Shown here piece after piece: positions 9,764 through 16,077 of a stretch of 16,077 nt of DNA (its first letter is position 1; each line of letters opens with the position of its first letter). Position numbers and translations under genes: made by a program. The notes under the pieces were generated by a model. It was not told where the DNA came from. It worked only from the letters and a program-made list of their open reading frames with translations, and did no database searches. This DNA is from Pinguiococcus pyrenoidosus (lineage: Eukaryota; Sar; Pinguiophyceae; Pinguiochrysidales; Pinguiochrysidaceae). The stretch covers positions 1 through 16,077 of the forward strand of contig JAAMXY010000231.1 of assembly GCA_019677205.1 (NCBI GenBank). The letters run 5' to 3'.

Positions 9764-10359
9764 GCTCGAGCTCGTGGCAGGGAAAGTCACACACCGCCGT
9801 ACAGTTCCCGTGAAGTGACCCCGTTCTTAAGAAGCGCGGGCGTCGATCCGACAGGCGAAACGCGACTGCTGGCCGCTCCGGACTCGTCCACCGCGGCTAC
9901 ACCACGCGGAAGCAGAGGCGGTCGATGCGGTGGGAGAAGCGGTCGGAAGTTAAGCACTCAGCGGCTGCGGAAGCGCCACAGCGGAGGAATGGCGCCGCGT
10001 CCATTCGAATTGCGCGGTTTTGAGACATCACATGAAGTCCGTTCATTCCTAATCCAAATACTTTCACGCCGTGTACATCCCAACGGGAAGCCGGCCAAGG
10101 GGGAAACCCCGCAAAGATCCTCGGCTTCTCACGTGCCGAGGATCTGCGCGAGAACATTTCCGAAAGCGGCCAACAACGGTGATCGATTCACCTCGGCTTC
10201 CGTCCGTCCCGGATCAGCTGACGAATCGCTAACTTTTCCCAAGAAAAATCAATCGCCACTCCATCGCCGCCGGACGCTACGAACTGCTGGCGCTTCCGAG
10301 GTTCGCGGGCGCGGAATATCCGGGTTTGACGGGTCTGGCATTGCCTCGAGTGATCGGCC
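9764..10359. promoter_or_regulatory. divergent promoter region of exportin-2 and nuclear FKBP
   Basis: 596 bp lie between two outward-facing ATGs. It contains a perfect 11-bp inverted repeat (10115-10125 / 10135-10145) with a CACGTG E-box/G-box at 10130-10135 on the edge of the loop. Open frames crossing it are extensions of the antisense of exportin-2 and show no domain. Confidence 0.55.
10115..10145. repeat. perfect 11-bp inverted repeat with 9-nt loop
   Basis: AGATCCTCGGC at 10115-10125 and its exact reverse complement GCCGAGGATCT at 10135-10145 flank TTCTCACGT. It could be a hairpin in a 5' UTR, a cruciform, or a dimer-type binding site. CACGTG spans the inner end of the right arm. Confidence 0.85.
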
Positions 10360-10433
10360 ATGGGCTTCTTTGGGGTCACGGTGGCACCTGGACAGCCAGA
10401 GACCGTGGAGATCGTAGCTCCAGAGGTGAGGCA

Positions 10434-10483
<50 letters not shown>

Positions 10484-11618
10484 AGCTGTCCGAAAGCCAG
10501 CCTTTTGCTGATAGATTCCGTGCTCTCACATGATCTAGAGAGTACTGCGCATCAGCAGCATTGCGGTGCGGAGCCCCATGATGAACAGCGTCGGTAATGG
10601 GCTCTTTTTCTTCTTGTCTCTCTGTTTGGCATTGCGTGCAAGCGGTTGGTTGGTTGGTTGGTTGCATCTTACGAAGGCTGCTTCTACTTGCCGCTTCTTA
10701 GACCACGCACGGGTGCAGATACGCGTTCGCAGCTCAGATCCCGCATCGAGGGCTTTCACGTTGTGCACTTTGGCGCCAACTCTTGGAAGCGGGGCAGCAC
10801 AGCAATGGTGCACGGAGCTGCTTCTTGCGCAGGAGGACAGCCCCGTCGCATTCTCCGTTGAGGGCGGCGGAGAAGTGGACGTGACGGGTTTCTGGGAAGA
10901 TGTAGACGAGGCTGAGAGTGATGGGGCGCAGGTCGCTCAGCCAGTCGGAAATGATCGGGGTGCCCGGGCGGTGGCTGCCGCTGCGAACGGCGTTGCCAAG
11001 GGAGCAGGGTCGGATGGAAAGAAAAGGGCGCGCGAGGCGAAGGCAACAGAGGCGAAAGCTGAGGCGGAGCGCGATGAGAAGCAGCTGACGCCAGAGGAAG
11101 AAGCGAGGCAAGCGAAGAGGGCTGCAAAGAAGGCGCGGCGTCAGGAGCAGGAGCAGGAACGCCGGGCATTGGCCGCCGCCTTCGCCGCGGCGGAGAAGGA
11201 GGATGCCAAGAGGCGTGAGGAGGCCGAGGCCGCTGCGGGGACGGGCCGGAGGGTGGTGAAACCCAAAGACAGGACGCTGCCGGGAAAGCTGAGAATCATG
11301 GATCGCGTCATCGGGAACGGAAACCCCCTGAGAAAAGGGAAGCAGGTGCGGCTGGTCTACGAGGGTTTTCTTGGCAAGGAGGACGGTCGGATGTTCGACT
11401 CCAACATGAACCGAGGGCGGCCCTTCAAGTTCAGGCTCGGCACCCGGGAGGTCATCGAAGGCATGGACCGCGGCGTGGAGGGTATGCGCGAGGGCGGCAT
11501 CCGAAGAATCACCGTCCCGCCCGCGCTGGGCTACGGTGCGAAGGGGACGAGCGACGGATCCATTCCTCCCAACTCCACGCTGGTGTTTGTTGTCGAGATT
11601 GTAGGAACGCAAACGTGA
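10360..11618 (+). CDS. Nuclear FKBP-type peptidyl-prolyl isomerase with nucleoplasmin-like N-domain (FPR3/FPR4/FKBP53-like)
   Basis: Exon 1 is 10360-10425: MGFFGVTVAPGQPETVEI, matching the start of nucleoplasmin-like FKBPs (MGFWGLEVKPGKP in plants), ending CAGAG|GTGAGG in phase 0. The last exon ends at 11618. The first acceptor is uncertain: LHLTKAAS just after 10662 matches the conserved IHVTQATL position, and the best acceptor (pyrimidine tract, GCAAG at 10642) would include it but in the wrong phase; AAG at 10676 keeps frame but drops LHLTK (335 residues). Next come TLCTLAP and VDVTGFWEDVDE (end of the N-domain), a Lys/Arg/Glu/Ala-rich linker with nuclear-localisation-like KKRAR and KRAAKKARR, then the PPIase domain (last about 110 residues): VRLVYEG, MFDSN, PFKFRLG, REVIEGMDRG, GYGAKG, IPPNSTLVFVVE. 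Tyr, Asp, Phe and Ile pocket residues are kept; the Trp of EVIxGW is Met. The family acts in chromatin and rDNA regulation. Confidence 0.9.
10437..10481 (+). repeat. (CTG)15 trinucleotide repeat in FKBP intron 1
   Basis: Fifteen perfect CTG units begin 11 nt inside the intron, immediately after the GTGAGG donor, so the transcript carries CUG repeats next to the 5' splice site. Confidence 0.95.
10644..10663 (+). repeat. (GGTT)5 tetranucleotide repeat at the FKBP exon 2 boundary
   Basis: Five perfect GGTT units directly follow the best-looking acceptor (AG at 10641-10642). Each unit change shifts frame by one; with four units, exon 2 would join exon 1 in frame and read into LHLTKAAS. Confidence 0.9.
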
Positions 11619-11767
11619 GACGAGCGTGAACATCCGCATCTCTGAAGGACACTCGCATAAAGATCCAAAAAAGAAACCCATTGCACGATGGAAGTCTGGC
11701 GAGAAACAAGAAGAGCTTCGTGGAAAATGTACACATCTCCGCCAATGGCGCCTCTGTCCGCCTCCTT

Positions 11768-12798
11768 CTAAACAATGAAGTCTTCGCCTCCGGATTGGGA
11801 GATCGCAGAGATGACTGAAGAGCCCACTGACACGACAGCTGAGAAGAAGAGCTCCGTCAGCTTCCGTGGATCAGCTTCTCCAACTCAGCTTGGGGTCTTA
11901 CCGAGAAGGGCGATCCAGAATCGCCAGTCCTTGCTCAACCGCTTCCAGCTTGGCACCTTCACCTTTCCCTTTGGCTGTAAAGAGGTGGTCGTTCGTCAAT
12001 GGCGCTTCTCGCCTCGCGCTTCTCGCTTCTCGCTTCTGGCTTCTCGCTTCTCGCTTCGGGCTTCTCACTCCTCGATTCTCGCTCCTCACTCCTCGGTTCT
12101 CGCTCCTCGTCGAGGGTTTTTCATGCCTTACCTTCAGCTTCTTGGTCGACTTCTTCGAGAAGCTCTCCACGCTCTTCGCCGCCTGCTGTCCCTGGTTCAT
12201 CGTCGCGCATCGACATGGACAAAGACACAGACACAGACACAGACGCAGAGGTTAGACTACGCCGCCAACATGATATCTTGACAAAGCTGCGCGCACGTAC
12301 CAATCCAGCCACTCTACGGGACGCACGGAGGGTTTGTCGCTCAAGCTCGGACATATCGTCCAGCCCGCGCGGCCGAGTCGGGGTGGTAACACTGGGTTTC
12401 TCATCCACGGCCGCATCGTCCGTCGAGATCTTTAGCGGAGGGGGGGGGGAGGGTGAAGAGAAAAGCCAGAAGCCCGCAATACATTAACAACCATGACCAC
12501 TCTTCGCAGACGCGGACAAGGCGGAAACGCGTCACATGCGCGTACCTTTTTCCATTCGCTGTCCCAATCGATGCTACTGTCCTCCCGGCGATCGCCCATC
12601 TGGTTCATCATCAGAGAGCTCCTACGCCTCTGCACTCCACCGTGGTTTCTGCACGCACGAAGCTCAGCTCCAGGGCACCAAAGACGTCGGCTACACTTGC
12701 GGAACTCACCCGGGCCTCACAATCGCAAACGCGTCCAACTGGACCGCCGCGAGGAACGCAAGAAGGCCACAGAGGGCCAGCCGCGCGCGAAGGACCAT
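11768..12798 (-). CDS. Small membrane protein, probably plastid-targeted (signal peptide, WDSEW motif, C-terminal helix)
   Basis: Reconstructed from six minus-strand exons: 12798-12710, 12648-12546, 12429-12301, 12191-12132, 11974-11902 and 11838-11768. The five GT-AG introns (61, 116, 109, 157, 63 nt) join in phases 2, 0, 0, 0, 1, giving 174 residues with no frame conflict. The protein starts with a hydrophobic signal peptide (MVLRARLALCGLLAFLAAVQ) followed by LDAFAIVRPG; Phe after Ala resembles the ASAFAP-type site of red-lineage secondary plastids, and the next stretch (VQRRRSSLMM) is transit-peptide-like. The mature part has SIDWDSEWKK, an acidic/Pro segment, a basic helix (GLDDMSELERQTLRASRRVA, then KKSTKKLK), and one helix after SKDWRFW (IALLAVVSVGSSVISAI), ending EDFIV. 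I do not recognise the family. A topogenic role in thylakoid or envelope is inference. An alternative acceptor 9 nt downstream in exon 4 would drop GQQ. Confidence 0.75.
12005..12109. repeat. 15-unit heptamer minisatellite inside an intron
   Basis: Fifteen consecutive 7-bp units on the + strand, consensus CTTCTCG with variants such as CTCCTCG, ATTCTCG and CTTCTGG; the period never slips over 105 bp. It fills most of the 157-nt fourth intron of the plastid-type gene, so the pre-mRNA reads as purine-rich CGAGAAG units. Confidence 0.92.
12217..12250. repeat. short (ACACAG)n hexamer tract
   Basis: GACAAA-GACACA-GACACA-GACACA-GACGCA on the + strand is the U/G-rich stretch between the CTAAC branch-like site and the acceptor of the third intron of the minus-strand plastid-type gene. 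Confidence 0.7.
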
Positions 12799-13512
12799 TG
12801 CGAGTCAAGATGCAAAAGGCGTGTCTGGTCAGAGGAAAGCTTCGCGGCGCCCGGAGCGCTTCACACGGCCGGGCAAGAGGCGGGGGATTTTTATGCTCCG
12901 GATGAACTTTGGTTTCGATTAGGCTTTCGGCGGACGAATTCTTCGCTCCCGCTGGCGCGCTCCGTTCGCTCGGAAATCGAGCCGCGCCAAGTGGCTCAGC
13001 TATAAGCCCTGTCGAGGCGTCTTGGGGGCCGAGAGGCGACTCGGCTGCGCGGCAGAAGCGGCTGCCACGACGAGACACGCCAGTGCAACTCCACCCGCTT
13101 GCAGACGCGCGGCTTATGGCCAGATAAGGGCTTTGGTCATCTTTGTTGCTGCCTTAGAAAGCAATAATAGTTGCGAGAACGTTCAGCGAATATCGAAAAC
13201 GGCATCTCTAACGACAACAGGACGACTTCCCCCTTCTGGCGTGCCGAGCGCGGATTGGCTGCTAAAGCTGCATTCAAGCGACACCCGAAGCGATTGGACC
13301 AAAAGCTAGCATCACATGTGGGGATCTGTAATAGGCGAGTAATGGAGAAGCATTTCGGTTAAGTTAAAAAATAATCCATCAAATTTTCTCAGATTTCATC
13401 GAATTTCAAGAGAGCATTTGCTTGAGAACATCCGCAGACTCGCGCGCAAGGACGGGAGTGATCATTTGAGTTGAGCGCGCTACTACCCCAGGTTGCGCGC
13501 TCCCAGAGCACC
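12799..13512. promoter_or_regulatory. divergent promoter region between the plastid-type gene and the ING gene
   Basis: 714 bp with no supported gene. Besides the TATA-like box near the left edge, it has two ATTGG (inverted CCAAT) boxes at 13254-13258 and 13293-13297, and an AT-rich stretch (AAGTTAAAAAATAATCC) near 13362-13378, about 140 nt before the ING start. Confidence 0.5.
12886..12895 (-). promoter_or_regulatory. TATA-like element of the plastid-type membrane protein gene
   Basis: CATAAAAATC on the minus strand, about 90 nt upstream of the ATG at 12798. It is the only TATA-like sequence close upstream. The assignment is by position and sequence only. Confidence 0.35.
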
Positions 13513-14243
13513 ATGGGCGACTCGTACTTTCCGCAGCTGGCGACCAGTCTTGATAGCTTGCCTCCAGTGGTGAGACAGCGGCTCTGGGACATTCGTCAGC
13601 TGGACGATCAGCTCGTGGCCGCCGAGCACCTGTTGGAGAAGCGGCAGGCAGCACTGATAGAGGCTGCGAAAGAGAGATTCCCGAAGGTGCGAACCTGTGA
13701 GAGAAAAGGATGCTGCAGGTGATAAGCCTCGTTCGAAACCAGCAGACTGACCACAAGACAACATCACGTGTCCTGTAGTTGGTGGAAGAGTGTAAATCCT
13801 CCGTGCATCTCGTTGACGAAGCGGAGCTGGCGGCCATCCGAAGTGAGCGCGAGAAGCTCATCGAGCTTCAGGAGAGGAAGAATCGAGCGGCTGAAAGCCT
13901 GTGCGACATCCTCGACAGCTGCTGCAAGGAGGTGGATCTCGACATCGCAGATCTGCAGAGGATGATTCCGGACTTCAGCAAGGCCGCAAACGCGCATCGA
14001 CGCAAGAAGAGCGGAGGTGGGAGTAACTCCGGGGCGGCCTTGGCGCAGAACATATCGGTCGAAGCTGTGACCTCGAGCGAGCCGCGGTACTGCTTCTGCC
14101 GGAACGTGGCGTATGGAGAGATGGTCGGCTGCGACAACGACAACTGCCCGTACGAGTGGTTCCACTTGGAGTGCCTCGGACTGAGTGAGCCGCCCCCCGA
14201 CAATGAGCCCTGGTTCTGCCCAGAATGCCGTGGAAAGACGTAG
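13513..14243 (+). CDS. ING-family PHD-finger chromatin protein
   Basis: Two exons, 13513-13686 and 13779-14243, with a 92-nt GT-AG intron (AAG|GTGCGA ... CTGTAG|TTG) in phase 0 give 212 residues, a normal small-ING length. The start is the ATG of [17 protein letters not shown], which matches the ING N-terminal region (FLDSLENLP-type). A coiled-coil ING domain follows ([26 protein letters not shown]). The C-terminal PHD finger has the full C4HC3 set: [18 protein letters not shown] and WFCPEC. The Tyr before the first Cys and the Trp of EWFH are the aromatic cage residues that read H3K4 trimethylation in ING2. ING proteins anchor histone acetyltransferase or deacetylase complexes to active promoters. 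It is convergent with the DUF3082-like gene. Confidence 0.96.
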
Positions 14244-14466
14244 CGGCGCCAAGCACCAGTTCCATCGTTTCTTGTTTCTTTTTTTGTGCTTTCGCCACGT
14301 CCAGCCCTTCCGTCGAGTGGTGGACTTGGGAACCAGAAGAACCATGCCTCGATTCAAGCAAGGCTCGGAGATGCCAGTGGGACATAAAAGACTCACTTCA
14401 TTCCTCTGCTTCATCATCGTGATTGCCTTATCCTCAGTGATTGGAAAACCTTCGCTCTGCATCTGT

Positions 14467-15628
14467 CTACAAACCTTCCTGCGCTCTACGGATGGCTTCC
14501 GCGACGTCGGCAATGTCGCGGTCCTCGGTTGAAGGTTTGTTGCCGTTGCCTCCTTCGTCCAATGCAGCATCCACGGCGCTTTGTGCCTCAATCTCACCAC
14601 TGAGGAAATGTGGCGCGGTCAGTCGGTCCTCTTCCGGGGATATCTGACACGTTGCCTTGACGCGGTCTGAATTCGCGCGCTCACCTCGCAATTCCTGCGG
14701 CCACGCGGCCGCCCATGAGCGCCAGCCCAAGGGCAATCACCCCGAATACTCCCGTCGCTAGCGATCCGAGCCCGACAACCATCTGCCTCATGACCCCGGT
14801 GAGCCGCGAGACGACGTACAAGTCCGTCTCCGTCGGCGTAGCCCTGAAGGATGTTTTTCCGGAATGCAGAACGTCACGAAGCAAAGTTGCTGTCAGTGGA
14901 TCGCCCCACGAAGTCTTCAGATGTGGATGGGGGGCCTGAAAGAAACGCACCCACCCATAATTACACCCACACACCCACACAACACAACACAAAACACAAA
15001 ACCTTTTCCAAGAGATGCCAGCTACATGGCGAAGACGTGCCAAACATAATTGCAAGCTTTCGCAGCACCTCCGTACCTCGTGAACGCGGCAATGCTGAAG
15101 GTTGTGAAGCGCCAAGCAATGACGGAGAGCAGAGACGCCAAGCCAGCGCCCAGAAAAGCCTGCAGCGGATTGGTGCCGGTGAAGTCCACTTCCTCTCTTT
15201 CGATGCGCTGAGGAGTGTTCTCCACGGTTTCCACGATCTCCGCCGCTTCTTCCGCCTTCATGCTCTCGGCCAGACGGTCGTTCAGCGAACGCCTTGGCAC
15301 CTGCAAGCAGGGGGGTCGTAGCGAGAGCCAGGACTCTCCCTCGTAAGAACCTTGTCGGTATGCAGCAGGAGCAGGTCTTCCATGCTGTCCTCGAGATCCC
15401 TTTCTCAGCAACCGCATCCCTGCCCTCCCGCGTGCTCCCCGCATGCTCCTCGGAGATAGTTGGACGTACCTTGGAGGCGCTTGCAGCCGCTGCGGCCGCA
15501 GCATTTGCGTCATCAAAGTCCGCGAGGCGCAGCAGGGAACGACTCCGCTGCGACACGCGCGGCAGGCGGGAGTACTGAACGGTCCCTGCGGGTAAAACGG
15601 CAAGCAAAGCCACGCACAAGAGCCTCAT
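14467..15628 (-). CDS. DUF3082-like two-helix membrane protein, probably plastid-targeted
   Basis: Four minus-strand exons: 15628-15470, 15300-15077, 14843-14685 and 14599-14467, with GT-AG introns of 169, 233 and 85 nt (phases 0, 2, 2) and 224 residues. The protein starts with a signal peptide (MRLLCVALLAVLPAGTVQ) and a basic Ser/Arg stretch (SRLPRVSQRSRSLLRLADF) resembling a bipartite plastid presequence. The core matches the cyanobacterial/plant DUF3082 pattern: NPLQAFLGAGLASLLSVIAW, then SIAAFTR, TETDLYVVSRLTGVMRQMV and VGLGSLATGVFGVIALGLAL, i.e. two helices around a short loop. The last exon adds an acidic soluble tail (SGEIEAQSAV ... AIRRAQEGL). If the last donor (AG|GTGAGC) is not used, translation ends at 14681 just after GIAR. 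Function of the family is unknown; plastid membrane location is inferred from presequence and homologues. Confidence 0.78.
14950..14976 (-). other. possible G-quadruplex in intron 2 of the DUF3082-like gene
   Basis: On the transcribed sense (minus) strand there are four GGG runs with loops of 5, 9 and 1 nt, in a GT-rich tract within the largest intron of this gene. Folding is not shown by sequence alone. Confidence 0.4.
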
Positions 15629-16077
15629 GGCACTGAGCTGGGATACACTTGCAATGATACTGCAAAAGACACGCGGGAGGCGCACGAGACGGCGTGGCTA
15701 GGTGGTGCAACCTATGGGGCAAGTACGCGGGGAGTTGATGTTGAAATTGGGTCCACGCCCGCATGAAGCCAGCTTTGCGGCCCAGGTTGCCCTGGGGCCA
15801 TTTCCGCTTATCTGGAGCCCCATTTCCGCTTAAGAAAGTGCCATTTCCGCTTATTTTTGGGGTTCTGGAGCACGATTTCCGCTTAAATGGCGCCAAATTT
15901 CCTCGATTTCCGCTTAACGCATCGTCCGGCGCGGAAACGAAAAAAACACGACACTGTCCATCTTTGCCGCAAATTCGCCAATTTCATCACCAACGCTTCT
16001 ATTTCTTACGAATTGATAACAGTCGGAAAGAAAGGGATGTGATTCTTTCTTGTGATGAGTGACGAGACCACTCAGAA
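15629..16077. promoter_or_regulatory. upstream region of the DUF3082-like gene, no supported gene
   Basis: 449 nt from the ATG at 15628 to the window edge. It contains the ATTTCCGCTTA array (15800-15916), a 6-bp inverted repeat CCCAGG/CCTGGG at 15781-15796, and an AT-rich stretch beyond 15940. An open frame on the + strand here is made largely of the repeats (FRL/FPL) and has no domain. Confidence 0.55.
15800..15916. repeat. five direct copies of ATTTCCGCTTA, spaced in whole helical turns
   Basis: Exact 11-bp copies begin at 15800, 15822, 15843, 15875 and 15906. Three are preceded by C and two by G. Start-to-start distances are 22, 21, 32 and 31 bp, close to two, two, three and three turns of B-DNA. 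The spacers are unrelated to one another. The array lies 172-288 bp upstream of the DUF3082-like start codon. Confidence 0.93.

Noticed and set aside
9940-9965. GGTCGGAAGTTAAGCA resembling the conserved GAAGTTAAGC of 5S rRNA
   Set aside because: The match is only about a dozen bases; the flanking sequence does not fold or align as a 5S gene and there is no terminator-like T run.
8531-10417. 628-codon open frame on the + strand opposite exportin-2
   Set aside because: It mirrors the third-position GC bias of the minus-strand CSE1 gene, has Arg/Leu/Asp/Val-rich shadow composition and no domain, and runs on through the divergent promoter.
12493-13005. Overlapping + strand frames of 128-170 codons between 12490 and 13005
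   Set aside because: They are antisense to the first two exons and promoter of the six-exon minus-strand gene, with Arg/Ser/Pro-rich shadow composition.
14681-15685. Continuous 334-codon minus-strand frame as a single-exon protein
   Set aside because: Only its two ends look like protein; the middle (Arg/Cys/Gly-rich) is out of frame with the conserved NPLQAFLGAG helix, which three spliced junctions recover.
15763-16062. 99-codon + strand frame at the right edge
   Set aside because: Mostly translation of the ATTTCCGCTTA repeats (FRL, FPL); no domain.

Overview
This is nuclear DNA from a eukaryote, most likely a photosynthetic alga with a secondary plastid of red-algal origin (a cryptophyte or stramenopile). 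That placement is inference. It rests on short spliceosomal introns (about 60-230 nt, mostly GT-AG), single-gene transcription units, and two genes whose predicted proteins begin with a signal peptide ahead of plastid-type sequence, one of them with a heterokont/cryptophyte-like 'AFA' cleavage motif. There are no operons, bacterial-style genes, CRISPR arrays or recognisable RNA genes.

Layout, left to right, with splice junctions worked out by hand from reading frame and phase: (1) + strand, 1-2455, 5'-truncated protein with five FGDF motifs, probably an AP-1/GGA (clathrin adaptor) accessory protein. (2) - strand, 4627-2625, five-exon KHDC4/RIK-type KH-domain RNA-binding protein. (3) + strand, 4794-6286, five-exon seven-helix receptor of the Dictyostelium cAMP-receptor (cAR, class E) type. 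(4) - strand, 9763-6794, intronless exportin-2/CSE1, the importin-alpha recycling factor. (5) + strand, 10360-11618, nuclear nucleoplasmin-fold FKBP prolyl isomerase. (6) - strand, 12798-11768, a six-exon small membrane protein, probably plastid-targeted and mostly invisible as a long ORF. (7) + strand, 13513-14243, ING-family PHD-finger protein. (8) - strand, 15628-14467, four-exon DUF3082-like two-helix plastid membrane protein. The right edge carries a phased array of an 11-bp direct repeat upstream of gene 8.

The eight genes alternate strand without exception, giving convergent and divergent pairs only. Divergent spacers are 166, 596 and 714 bp; convergent spacers between stop codons are about 150-510 bp. 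The genes do not form one pathway. Several are nuclear (exportin-2, nuclear FKBP, ING, KH protein), two look plastid-directed, one is a surface receptor and one is a trafficking adaptor. I see no new defence or mobile system. The most unusual signals are the repeat array, a heptamer minisatellite inside an intron, the FKBP 5' region with a (CTG)15 tract and a frame conflict at (GGTT)5, and the two plastid-type genes reconstructed from small exons.
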